Shown here: piece by piece, positions 1-11,745 of the stretch
How the letters are laid out: each line of letters starts with the position of its first letter
How positions within the stretch are numbered: position 1 is the stretch's first letter
Assembly (NCBI GenBank): GCA_013400115.1
Contig: VXBP01007098.1
Coordinates: 868,001-932,000, forward strand
Origin: Rhinopomastus cyanomelas
Taxonomy: Eukaryota; Chordata; Aves; Bucerotiformes; Rhinopomastidae
Length of the DNA: 64,000 nucleotides
Direction of reading: 5' to 3'
Made by a program: the position numbers and the translations under genes
Notes under the pieces: generated by a model
The model's database searches: none
Seen by the model: the letters and a program-made list of their open reading frames with translations, nothing else
Told to the model about the DNA's origin: nothing

Positions 1-1222
1 TACTAAAGCATAAGGGTGCAGCGAGCACAGAGTTCGCTGGTGTGTCTTGCCATGCTCTCCCCCACCAACTGCCACGAGACTAATGAGTCTTCAGACATGT
101 CAGAGATTTCAGATTCAGAGCTATGATTGCGTTGCACCTCCCGTCCTGTCCACCAAGGGAGTAAGTTAATGGAATGTCAAATTAAGCAAAATAGATGCTC
201 AGCACCACACTGATCCTCCGGCTCCCTTAATGAATTAGATACTCATGCCTCGCTTCACCCGGATGACGTCCAGGATCATCACACCAGCTGCCTTCGATTT
301 TCATTCCATGACTTGGCTGTAATTATCATCGTACTAAAATGATTGGGTGAGAGAGACCTTAGGGAAGGGTGAGAAAGAATGTTCAGGAACATGAACATTC
401 ATGCTAAAATTAAAAAAAACTAGTCTGGGGATGATTGGGCTCTTCAGCTGTGGGACTCTTGGAAAGCTACCCTCAGTTGTGTGTCACAAGAGGTCTTGTA
501 GAAGCCAAAACACTTGTATTTGGTTGGGTTTTTTACTGCATTGAAACAGAGGTGTTGGTTTGTGGGTTTTTTTCTGTGTTTAATATATGGAGATAATGGA
601 TTTAAACAAGAAGAAAACCCACTATTCCATCCCTTGATGTGCCTCCATCTTTTGTGAAACAGCCATCGTGAAGGAAAGGCTTGTTGCCAGAGGGTTAGGG
701 ACTGACTGGTCTGTCATCTGTCTGCTCTCAGAAAAGTCTGACAGCACCCACTTGGAAATATGAAGAAATTCTGTAATATTCTCTGGGTGAACTCCCTCCC
801 TCACTGTTTTCACATGTTGACACTGAGGTTGCTTTATGCAGGGTAAAATGTGGCTATAACCACTTCATAAATCAGGCCAGTTCCGTTCCACAAGTCTGGG
901 TAACACAAATCTATGAGAAGGTGAGGCAGCCCAGGCAGGAGGAGAGAGTCAGCTACATGTGACTGGCTCTCAGGATCTGAAGGAAACTCAAAAAGTCCGT
1001 GATGCTTCTGGCCTAAAGGAAGGTCTTTTAAATGTGAATGATGAGCCTGATATTAAAAAATCCCTGTGAGGTCATCCCAGACTTTCTGTGATGAAAAGGG
1101 TTGTTTGGTTTTCCTAGTACAACGTTGATACCAGTGTCTTGAAGCCACGTGCTGAGCTACTCTGTGAACAACCCTGGCTGGCAGCTTACAAGGCTCTTGT
1201 TAAGAGTTTTAGCTGTTTGACT

Positions 1223-1334
1223 CACAGAATCACAGGACATTAGGGATTGGAAGGGACCTCAAAAGATCATCTAGTCCAATCCCCCTGCCGGAGCAGGATC
1301 ACCTAGACCAGGTTGCACAGGGAGACTCCCTGGA
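1223..1334 (-). mobile_element. CR1 LINE 3' fragment
   Basis: The reverse complement of the CR1 3' end: cacagaatcacag, then attgggattggaaggg-type sequence and the block agtccaatccccctgcc. It is 5'-truncated and breaks off within the block that is followed by the 'aacacatccaggcagg' segment in fuller copies. Confidence 0.85.
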
Positions 1335-2388
1335 TTGCTCTGCATGCCTCTTTTCATGAACAGATTTCAGAATTACTTTTCTCCATGTGAGGAAATCCTT
1401 GTGCTTGGCTCAGCACTTTTTGTAAGCAAATGTTGTTTGGTTAGAAGTGCAGCCCAGTAAGGCATTAATGGACAGCAGTGGTGTGCAAACCAGTTGCTCC
1501 ACGTGCACGTAAGAAGGTGCATAGGCTTGTCTGTGCAACGTATAAATGCTGTATTAGATTACTTCTTGGTCCTCTGTAATGCAGATAAGCTGGCTCCATC
1601 CTGACAGTTAAGTCTGGGTTTTAAGATGCATGCACACTTTCAGATCATATGTCTGCTTCAGAATTTCTCAAGCAAAGCATCTTGTTGCAGTGAGTGGCTG
1701 TGTTGCTGAGTATCTTTCCACGGCCAGCTGACCAAGTGGGAACTTGTGGGAAGGACACATCATTCAAAGTAAATATACATCTACAGCAGCTGGAAACATG
1801 AAAAAAACCTTTCAGGGGCTTAGAAGGCCTCCAGGAGAGCTAAATGGCAAAGTAAGCAGCTACATTGCACTGATACTGTCACCTTTTTCACCCATCCTTG
1901 ATGCTGGGGATCAAGGTGGCAGCAGGTGCTGCTGCAGGAGAAAGCTTGGGCTTTCTCATCTCTTTAATTCAATAAGAGCAGCAATCCCAGGTTGCAGGAC
2001 CTCATGTGTCCCACTCTGCTCCATCTTCTCATTGCTTTTCTCTTTTCCCTCCAATATATCGCTCCAAAGATGTGTTATTTACCGCTAAGACAGTTTTCAC
2101 ACTAGCATTTCATTGTATTGATTGCAGTTTAGATGAGCAAAGTAGCTTAGAAGGATTCCCTTCTTTCTTAGAGTATTTGCTGAGTCAGTTATCTGCTTGA
2201 ATCAAAACTACAGTTGTGTCAGTTTTTATTTCTCTCAAAAGGTCTGGAGGGTTTGTTCGTAAATATGATTGGTAGCCCTCTTGTTTCATTTCTAAATAAC
2301 AGTAGGACACATGATGCTCTCTCCTCTTCTTGTGTGGCTCATAAGGAATGAGTATGGTCATGAGGAAGTGTTACAAAATGATGCATTA

Positions 2389-2586
2389 AGGAAAATCTTC
2401 ATGGAGAGGGTGGTCAGGCCTTGGAACAGGCTGCCCTTGGAGAGGGTTGAATCACTATCCCTGGACGTGTTGAAAAGCCTGTAGATCTGGAGCTTAGGAA
2501 CATGCTTTACCGGTGGACTGGGATAGTCGGGTCAGTGGTTGGACTTGATCTCAAAGGTCTTGTCCAACCTGAATGATTCTATGATG
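2389..2586 (+). mobile_element. CR1 LINE 3' fragment (older subfamily)
   Basis: Sense-strand CR1 end with ggaacaggctgccc, gttggacttgatctcaaagg and the terminal gaatgattctatgatg. It diverges from the main young subfamily in the window. Confidence 0.8.
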
Positions 2587-4849
2587 CTTACTCGTTGCTT
2601 AGCTCCACCTTCACAAAAAGGTTTTCTGGTCATTTTGAAGTAGAAGGAAGCAAAAGAAGCCGGTGCCTTGCACTGAACCACACGGGGAGTCAGGCAGGAC
2701 AAGCCGTTCCCATAGCACCTCACCCTGAACCACAGACCCATGGCACAAACATAATCGTAAAGACAGTCCCTGACCCAAAAAGCCATCAATCTACAAAATA
2801 GAAGGCAGGATGTGGCTGGTATCACTGCTAAGGTATGGTCAGGCAATATTCATCACTGTGATAGACAGTAATGGAATTAGCTCATCAACCTAATTATTTG
2901 CTCAAAAAAACCTGATATTGTGATGAAGACAGGATTACTTTATGAATATGTGTATCCTTTCCTATTCCTTAAGATGAAATTGGCTGAGGACATTCTGGAC
3001 ACACTTCCTTTCTCACACCTTCTCTCCCTGCCTGCATCTGTGTGGGCTCTGCATTGGATTATAGTCAAGTTTAATGTATTATTGCAATAATGCATTTCAT
3101 TTTCACTAACGTCCCTGTGAAAGGTGCCACTCTGATTTATGAAGTCTTTAGATCCTTGTACTGGGACTGAATTTGAGTTTCTGCTTTCTACTGCTTACCC
3201 TGAAGAAGTGATGAGTCAGAACAGACTGAGGAAAAGGGTTGTGTCTCTGCAGCTTGAATCTTCCCACATTACCAAGTCTGATCAGTGGCTTGCACTGTAG
3301 TGAAATTAGGAGGAGGGTATCCTGTATCAGGTTGGCCCATTCATGAGAGGGTAAGAAACAGCTTTCTCCTTGAAGAGCAGCCACCTAGTGAAGGGAGGTC
3401 TATGGGGTTGCTCCACAGCTCTCAGTTGCAGCAAAAAAACCCTCAAACAACATGACCATCAGGCTTTTAGAGGAGTTCATTATTTCAGAGTAAGTACGGT
3501 CAGCTCAAACACGTCACAACCCTGTAGACTTTACAGAGCAAGAAGTAACTTCCAGAATTTAGGGGAATTGAGATGATGCCCCAAAGAATTCACCATTTTC
3601 TAACGCACCACAAAAGTGCATTCAGTTATTGGGGAAGGAAGAGATAAATAAGCCAGGAGTGAGTTCTGTTTTCAAGGTCAGAGTTGCAGGAGCGTTAGCC
3701 ATCTGTGCATTTGTTTAATAAAGCTGCTCAGAAGTGTTGGTGTTTCAGCCTGCTTCAGTTCAGTTTAGAGATTAGTGTGAGCCCCTGGGTTTCTTTAAAC
3801 AGTGCCCTGATGATTTTTCTTTTACTGGAGCAGTTGCATCTGGAGTGCACAGATGTAGCAGGTGCTTTGAGAAGGTTCTCAAGGTCAGGCTTTGGCTGGG
3901 AGGGGATCGCAGGACATCTGATCACTTTCATTTGTCAGTCACTGGTGGCTGGAAAATGCTATCAGCTTCCTTCCTTGGGCTTTTTAATGCGTGTTGTTCT
4001 GTATTGTCAGCACCTGGGCATCTCAGATCTCAATTACATTGCAGTCATCATCTCAGCAGTGTTGAGTTAGGAGGTAGTCTTGTAGGTGTGTGATGGGTCA
4101 GCCCCATTCATGTATCTTTACGACCTTACTGTTTATCTAGATGAATGAGAAAAACAAGCATCTGAGTGTTACCTAGTGCAAAGATCTCCCCCAGAGTTCA
4201 CATGCAGTCCCAGTGCCCATTTTCAGGAGGCAATGAACTTTACTTTTCACTTCCCATCTGTGGTATTGGGTGCTTCTGATACTAAAACTACCTGTGCAGT
4301 TAGTTGTCTCCCACTGCAAGTCACTTAAGTTCTGCGGTCGTTTGAACTTTAACCAGGTGGGACCGCTTGTAATAGCGATGCTGTTTCCGTGGGAACGAGA
4401 CATCTGGAGGTCCCTTTCCACAATCCTGTTCATCAAAGGAATTTGTGGAAATCAGAACTGCATTGCTCTGAGCTTTTGTAGTCACCATCTTTTTGGAGTT
4501 TTCTGTAGCTGGATGTGCAGCAGACTCTCACTCCCAGCTTGCTGGTTGTTTGGGATGACTAGTGCAAAGTTAACTTTCTATATCAGCTTGTTGTCCTCCT
4601 TTTCTCTCTTTCAGTAGAGTGAGATTTGGTTTTTGTGGCACTGGGAGCACAGCAGTTATCAGAAGGAGGGAGGAAAAGAAGTGGGTGGGTGCAAAGAGGA
4701 TCCAGCCCATGATTTTTCTATCTTTTAGAACTCTTTCTTTACTTTTCTGTGAATAAACTTCTTATCTTTACAACAAGAGTCTGGATTTTGCTTTCAATCC
4801 TGACAGTAACAAAACCAGTACAAGCTCAAGCACCCTTTGGCTTATATGG

Positions 4850-4947
4850 TAGATGTGGCACTTGGAAACATGGTTTAGTGGGCATTGGGGTGATGATTGG
4901 ACTTTATGATCATGGAGATCTTGTCCAACCATAATGATTCTATGATC
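4850..4947 (+). mobile_element. CR1 LINE 3' fragment (older subfamily)
   Basis: Short sense-strand end: catggtttagtgggcattgg, then cttgtccaaccataatgattctatgat. Confidence 0.75.
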
Positions 4948-7165
4948 CACCTTCTCACTTACATACCCTCACTTACACGCTTTTTCATAGCTCAACAGTA
5001 ATTTTTGTAGGAAATCAGAGCCACTGTTGTGCAATTGTGTGGGACCAGAGTGAGGCCTCAATTGTGGACCTGAGCTGGGCTACCAGTTGCACAGAGGGAG
5101 CTCAGCGAAGCAGAGTAGAATCACAGTTGTGTTATGTTGTGGGCATTGTGGAAGGTGTGGATGAACAAAAGGAAAGAGCTTTTCAGAGGTGAGCAGTTAC
5201 TTCCAACCAGGCAGAAGGGCAGCATGGAAAGAAGCAAACGTGATGATGACCTTGTTTGCTGGATTGATTTCCTGTGCAGGAAGATGTTGTATTGTCCTCA
5301 AAGAAGTCACATGAAAGAAGCATATCATGGGAAGGGAAACAAATAGCTCTATTTCAAAGTCTTGCACTGTCAACTCTTTCTCCCATGAAGATCTTACTAG
5401 AAACTTTTAAGAACATGTGCAGACAACCCAGGGATGTGCCCATCTTCAGCACATGGATGTTAGTTGGATCTATGTTGCAGACTGAAGTTGTTCAAAGCAG
5501 GAGGCAGAAGGAGAAGAGAGCAACCAAGAAAAAAGCTTGGTGGGCAATCCCAAAAGCTAGCTGGGAACAGATTGGAAAGGTGCTTGTCTCTTGCACTTTA
5601 TTCTAAAATTAATCCTTAGAGAAGTGGGAAGACAATGAAGACATGCTCAAACAAATGGAAAGGTCCAGTCTTGGTAAGAGCAGCACTGGTGGTGCAGAAC
5701 TGGTGTCCTGATTTCTCCTAGAGTAGAGTCCTGGCTGTGCTTCCTCCCAGCTTCTTGTGCTGCTGGCAGAGCTTGGGAGACTGAAAAGTCCCAAGGATAT
5801 CTGCTACTTAACAACAACTAAAACATCAGTGTATTACCAACATTATTCTCTGACACAGCAGCAAAACAGCTACTAGGGTAAAAATCAACTCAGTCACAGC
5901 TGAAATCATGGGAGGTGGTTGAGAAGAGAGCAGTAAGGAAGGGGCAAGTGTGGGCTTGAATATATGGTACAAAATTATCCTTCTGACAGATAATCAGGCT
6001 CCAAAGAGTCTGACAGCACCGTTCTTTGTTCTTTTGCTTTTTTAACTGTGTTGTCTAAAAAATTGGCCTCTGTGCTGTGGTTATTTAGGGTCTGCCCTTT
6101 GTGAGGTATTTTGCATAATGTAGCCTCCCAAATGTTCCTCCTGTTTATTACTGCCCCCAACGTTGTTTTTTCTTCCAAATGTCATCTGTTTCATTTGAGA
6201 CTTGTACCCTGGGGTGCATCAATTATGTATGAACGTGAAGTATTTGGGATGAGCTATTCACAAGTGCTTTCAGTTTGCCATCTGAGCTTTGGATATGAGC
6301 AGAATCGCCAGTGTTTTCGTTTCTAGGGCAGTCCAGGCGCAGCTTTTGTTCCTACGCTCTTGGTTTTTAACTCTGTTCCTAGCGAGACCTTATGAACCTT
6401 CCACATGGATCTTTCACAGAGTAAATTGCTAGCACAGAGCAAGGAAGTTCCTGTTGGCTTGTAGGATGGATGGCTGCTGTCCCTCTGGTAGCAGTCTCCC
6501 TAGCAGTCTGCCTCTGTGGCTGAACATACTCTGTTTGAGTTTCTGAATGACAGGTGATTGACTGGTCTCTCATCAACGTGTGAAATCTCCTGCTCAGAAA
6601 TGTGGTATCTTTTCAGATTTCCTCACTACAGGCAAATGATCTTTCCAGAACAGTTTGTACTCTTCTTCTTGATTTGGAAGCACAGAGCAGAGTCTTCACC
6701 CATACCAGGGTGATCTGTCTTTAGCTGTATTGATCGATACCTACTTTTGACTTTGTGATGGGAAGAAGTAAGTGGTGATAAGTTGTAGGTGGAAAGGAAG
6801 GTGAGCCAGAGACTGTGAAGGTCTTTTCTTACTGTCAGTCTTGTAAGGAGAGGTGACTATTAGGGTGCTGCATGGAGACGAGAGGAGGAGGAGTTGCTAA
6901 GGGTAAGGCAGGAGTTAAGCAGTGTGACAAGAAAGAGCTGGTGCTGTGCACATGGGATTAAAATGCTGAATTACAAGTATCTGATGCAGTAGGACTGCAC
7001 TAGATAGAAAGATGGCAGAATTTAATGTGTTCTGATAAGAAAAGAAGAATTAGGAGATGACTAGAGAAAGCTCATCTCTGTCTCAGCACTGCAGAATAAA
7101 GGCTTTCAGCCTGAAGTTACTTCCTAACCAAATGACGCAGATCAAATGGATCAGTAGCTCCTAGG

Positions 7166-8195
7166 TCACAGAATCCTAGAATGTTAGGGGTTGGAAGAAA
7201 CTTTTGGATCCAACCCCCTTGCTAAAGCAGGTTGCACAGGATCCCATCTAGGCAGATTGTGGATATCCAATCTGCCAATTCCAGAGAAAGGCTCCACAAC
7301 CTCTCTGGGCAGCCTGTGCTAGGGCTCTGTCACCTTCATAGTAAAGAGGTTTGTCCTCATGTGCAGGTGGCACTTGCTGTGTTCCAGTTTTGCCTGGTGC
7401 CATTGGCCTCATCTAACCTAACTAACAGGTTATTTATAAGCATTGCTAAGATCCCCTCTGTCTTCTCTCCTGCAGGCTGAACAGCCCCAGGTTTCTCAGT
7501 TTTTCCTCAAAAGGCATATGCTCCAGTTCCTCCGCCATTGTTGTCGCTCACTGCTGGACTCTCTCTAATAGTTCTTTGTCTCTCTGGAACTGGGGAGCCT
7601 AGAACAGGGCCCAGTACTCAAACGTGGCATCACTAGGGCAGAGTAGAGGGGGAGGAGAACCTCTCTCAACCTGCAGGCCACTCTCTTCTTAATGCACCCC
7701 AGGACATTATTGCCTTTCTTTGCTGCAACAGCACATGGCTGCCTCTTGGTTATCTTGTTCTTCACAGAACTCCCGTGTCCTTCTGCTTTCCAGTAGGTCA
7801 GGCCCTATTCCATACTGCTGCATGGGTTGATTGTTCCCTAGGTGCAGGACCCTACACTTGCTCCTGTTGAACCTCATCAAGTTTCTTTTTGCTCGACTCT
7901 CCAGCCTGTCCAGGCCACACTGGATGGCAGCACAACCCTCCAATGTGCCAGACACACCTCTCAGGTTGGTATTGTCAGCAATCTTGCTGAGGATACACTC
8001 TGTCCCCTCATCTAGGTCACTGATGAATATGTTGAACAAGACCAAAGCTAGTACTGACCCCTCTGGGGAACACTGCTGGTCACAGGTCTGCAGCTAGGCT
8101 CTGCACCGCTGATAACCACACTCTGAGCTCTGCCACGCAGCCAGTTCTCAATCCACTTTGCTGTCCATCATCTAAGCCAGACTTCCTACAGATAC
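7166..8195 (-). mobile_element. CR1 LINE, about 1 kb 3' part with reverse-transcriptase remnant
   Basis: This is the longest CR1 piece here. From its 3' end at 7166 it runs back through the 3' untranslated part into the C-terminal end of ORF2. A 112-codon frame on the - strand (7707-8045) resembles the end of the CR1 polymerase, with FNIFISDLDEGTE, LSKIADNT and FNRSKCRVLHLGNN. Changes such as IADNT where an FADDT-type motif is usual show a decayed, inactive copy. Confidence 0.85.
7707..8045 (-). pseudogene. remnant of CR1 ORF2 (reverse transcriptase C-terminal part)
   Basis: The open frame keeps the order of CR1 ORF2 blocks: FISDLDEG, CILSKIADNTNLRG, LEGCAAIQCGLDRLE, NLMRFNRSKCRVLHLGNN, then DLLESR. 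The Asp pair of the RT active-site box is altered. It lacks the endonuclease and most of the polymerase, so it cannot be functional. Confidence 0.75.
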
Positions 8196-9406
8196 ACAGC
8201 GAAAGTGATCACTGCAGATGTTTGAGAAGCATTGCTTTGGCTGTCACGCACAGAAGCAGAGGATGTTGCTGCCAACATCCCCATCTGTTGTCCAGTCACA
8301 GTTGTTGAGCCTTTACTTCTGAGGATGTTCTGCAGTTGGAGCTCATGGAAAGGGCACAAAGCTCCACCACCGTCACAGGGCAAACCAGCAGCTCTACTGA
8401 ATAGTTTAACAAACATTTTTTGGGGAGCAGCTTCTGGCTCTGCCTGTGAAGGTCTTGCCACCACTTTCTGGCAACTGTGCTCTTCCTGCAGACTGCTAAC
8501 TGTTAAATACCTCTGCTAATGTGGTGCAGAGCAGGGAGGAGGGATGCTGTGGTCTTCAGGAGGCAGGAGCTTAATTATTTGAGGTAGAACAAAATAAACT
8601 GGATGAGAAGACAGGGAGAGGGAAAATAGAGGCCATATGGGATTCTGGGCACTTGCAAGGATATTTGACACGAGGTCTTTGCCAGTTTTCTGTACCCAGC
8701 CACTGTTTCACAGCAGCCTTAATGCCTTCCAACATTATGTTGCCGTCACCCATCTTCTCAAAAGAGCTGAGCACGATAAAGCTTTGAATGATGCTTCTCC
8801 AAAACAAGTAAAAAGTGCCAAGAGCAAAGGCTGGGCTTTTGGATAGGCAGTGTTGGGTATGGATGTCTTGGTAAGGGGCACTGGGGAGGTGAACAGAGCA
8901 AGGCAGGCGTGAGAAATACAAGGTGGCCATGAAGAAGGAGGGAAGCTCAGGCGAAGGGTTCCAAGTGCAAAGGGAACTGCGCTAACAAAACCTGTGGATG
9001 TGTAGCAGCATCCAAGTAGAAAACAGTTAAGTCTCAGCGGGCAGTTTCATGGTGGGCATACACTTTAAAATAACTGCTTGTAGACCCAAACCAGCTCACA
9101 GTGAGGGACCAGGTGGCTCATCAGCAGACTGTTTATCACTGTGGGAAACACAGTGTGAGCATGAGGCAGGAGGGACTGTTGGTTAGCTAAGACTTCCTGC
9201 AGTGCAGAGGGGAGGCACAGGACACTTCCCTGGACTTGTAGATTCCAGCTTTGTTTTCAGCTCAACCGCTAAGCCAAGGTCAAAGCTGTCTGTTGGCATC
9301 TTTAGTCTCCACTGCTTTGCCTGTAGATTTTAAGGGTTTGATGTGTGGTCTCTGTGCTGACTGACATACCAGTAACCTAATCTTATTCCAGTGCCAAGAA
9401 GCATGA

Positions 9407-9655
9407 ATCATAGAATCATGAGGGATTGGAAGGGACTTTGAAAGATCATCCAGTCCAATCCCCCTGCAACAGCAGGATCACCTAGACCAAGTCACACAGG
9501 AACACATCCAGGCAGGTCTTAAACCTCTCCAGAGGAGGAGACTCCACAACCTCCCTGGGCAGCCTGTTCCAGTGCTCTGTCACCCTCACTGGGAAGAAGT
9601 TCCTTCTCATATTGATGTGGAAACTTTGCTGTAAATTTGGGGCAATCTGCCCTTC
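9407..9655 (-). mobile_element. CR1 LINE 3' fragment (young subfamily)
   Basis: It reads from atcatagaatcatgagg through the block agtccaatccccctgc and the segments ccacaacctccctggg and tccagtgctctgtcaccctc, ending in a short stretch of coding-end sequence. Confidence 0.9.
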
Positions 9656-10765
9656 ATATGTGTTCCACTGCTGGTTAAGCTGCGCTCTAGAGCCCTGATT
9701 AAGAACCTAAATGACTTATAATTAGGTAGCCCTGAGCCTTTGCACTGGGGAAAGCACAAAGCTTTCAAAAGTGAGTGGAGCATGACCAGGGAGTCTACAA
9801 ATGTCTCCTGCCTTTGTCCTCATCTGAAAACTGTTTCTGCCATCGAGATATAAATTACTAGGAGCCCTACTGCAGCCATGAGTGCCTTTGTTCTCTGAGC
9901 TTTGTAGTGAACTTTATGGAGTGTGTTGGGAAAAGGAACAGAAGCCTGTATGGCAAAGCAAGGCCACACATTCTGGGTGGCTGCAGCATCAAGCAAGTTT
10001 AATAAAAGCTCGTTGTGGATGCATTAGTCCAGTGAACAACACAAAATCCCTTTGCCCCAAGTGCTGAGCAAGTTTCAGCTTCTTCTCTGACCAGTAACAT
10101 TTTCTGGAATTCCCAAAAGATTGGAGTGTTTCAAAGCTGAAGACACAAAGAGTGTTATTTTCCAGAAAACGTGCATCTATGTGGTTTTAAATCTTTATGG
10201 ACAAAGCCCATAGTGCCACCGCTCTGTTTGGGTGGCTGAGCGTGGCATCTGCTTGTTCTCATTTTTCTTCCCAGCAGGTTGTTTCTGCTGCCTCTAAAAC
10301 AAGGTGAAGGACAGATGCCTAGTTGATTGTGATAGGTGTTCAACGTTGGTGGAAGTTAGGCTTGTAAAGTGCTTTCAGTGTAAACAAAATTGAAGGCTTG
10401 TGTACGTGTGAGGTGATGTGGAAGACCCCTCGTCTGGAGGGGTTGCTGGCAGGAATGAAGCAGTGGCTTTACTTCTGTGCTCTTTCAGTTGGTGGGACTG
10501 TGTCTGGTTAATTATAGTCATGCTGCTAAGGGATAAATGTTCCTGCACTCTAGCACAAACATGTACAGCCAACTGCAGAAGATGGTGACAGCTCTCTTGA
10601 AATGCAGTGATACTGCAGCTGGCCACATGCTAAAGCTACTGCAGCCTCCTACAAGCCAGCCAGGCATCTCCCTAAAAACAGCAGCATGTTGTGCTGTTCC
10701 TGCATCAGCCTGCTTAGGTGGGTTGTCTTCAAATCATGATCTAGGAATTAGCACTGTGCCTGGAA

Positions 10766-11010
10766 TAATAGAATCATTTAGGTTGGTAAAGACCTTCAAG
10801 CTCATCGAGTCCAGCCATGTGTGACTTGGTCTAGGTGATCATTTTTTGAGGTCCCTTCCAATCCCTAATGATTCTGTGATTCTATGATTAACCCAACTGC
10901 CCCAAGGCCACCAAGCTCCAGATCTACATGACTTTTAAACATGTCCAAGGATGGTGATTCAACTCCCTCTCTGGGCAGCCTGTTCCAAGGCCTGATGACC
11001 CTTTCCATGA
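10766..11010 (-). mobile_element. CR1 LINE fragment interrupted by another CR1
   Basis: The older CR1 in - orientation is in two parts (10766-10818 and 10889-11010). They would be contiguous without the + strand CR1 end at 10819-10888: ...gagtccagccat joins taacccaactgcccc, the usual order of this subfamily. Confidence 0.8.
10819..10888 (+). mobile_element. nested 70-bp CR1 3' end
   Basis: Sense CR1 end gtgtgacttggtctaggtga followed by tttgaggtcccttccaatcc and the terminal attctgtgattctatgat. It is extremely 5'-truncated and lies inside an older copy of opposite orientation. Confidence 0.85.
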
Positions 11011-11564
11011 TTTAAAGAGAGTGTGATGTGGATGTTCTGGCTGGTTTGGATGTGTCTGCTGCTGGTTTCTCTCGTTCGTGTGGGTACACATACACTTGTG
11101 TCACAGCCTGATGGTTGCTACCAACAGAAGTAGATCTGAATATTACTGCAGTGAAGCTCTGAGCCCTTCCTTCTGGTCTTCTTGTGAAGGCCTTTTTTTT
11201 GGAATGTAGGTTCCCATGCTTTCCTTTTGCTGAAGCCTGTGCAGACTCAGGAGAGCACATAATCTCAGTTATGACTGCAAACAATCTTCAAACTGCACAA
11301 CGGTGACAGGAACCTCAGGAAGCCCTGAAGCTGAGGTGAAGGACGCGGTGTTTATCAGCAGCTGTGCCGGCTAACCTGAGGTGGTTTTCAAGCAATAGCC
11401 CCTTGAAAGGGACTTCAGATTAATTAGCAGCTTATGAAAGGTATCTGCTGCCTTGATTCTCAGAGCTTGTCTCCAGCTGAGCTGAGTGGGTGTGTTAGCA
11501 ACGGCATCTGCTCCCTCCGGGTTCCTTCTACCCTTCTGACTTTTCTTACCGCTTCTCGTTTCAG

Positions 11565-11745
11565 ATTTACGTCCATCTCAAAGAAGGGAGTGGTGCCGAC
11601 GGGCTGGATGCTTTGAAGAACAAACCACAGCTTCACAGCATGGTGGCCAAGAGCCTTTGCCAGAATGCCTCTGGGAAGAACTACATCATCTTCACTGGCC
11701 CAAGCATTACCAGCCTGAATCTCTTTGAAGAGTTTGAGAAGCAAG
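11565..11745 (+). CDS. PGBD5: PGBD5 coding exon (RNase H-like transposase core, part 1)
   Basis: The exon follows a pyrimidine-rich acceptor (ctcgtttcag) and ends at a gtgtgt donor. It reads 60 codons in phase 0 from IYVHLKEGSG to EEFEKQ and leaves one base for the next exon. This is part of the RNase H-like fold. In active piggyBac transposases the matching place carries the second catalytic Asp, in a D-N-x-F-T-S motif. Here the local sequence is FTGPSITSLNLFEEF, so the Asp is absent, as known for vertebrate PGBD5, which is thought to use other Asp residues. The upstream intron is at least 11.5 kb. I am confident of both the gene and the borders. Confidence 0.93.

Larger units (their letters stand above)
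1..11564 (+). other. PGBD5 intron, upstream part
   Basis: No exon was recognised. The stretch holds CR1 copies at 1223-1334, 2389-2586, 4850-4947, 7166-8195, 9407-9655 and 10766-11010. The segment about 190-340 is repeat-free and contains TGACGTC (264-270) and several TAAT/ATTA motifs. The rest is unremarkable. Confidence 0.7.

Noticed and set aside
1..11564. an upstream PGBD5 exon in the first intron section
   Set aside because: I looked for the segment expected just before IYVHLKEG and found none. Only a spliced alignment with the full protein could exclude a short exon.
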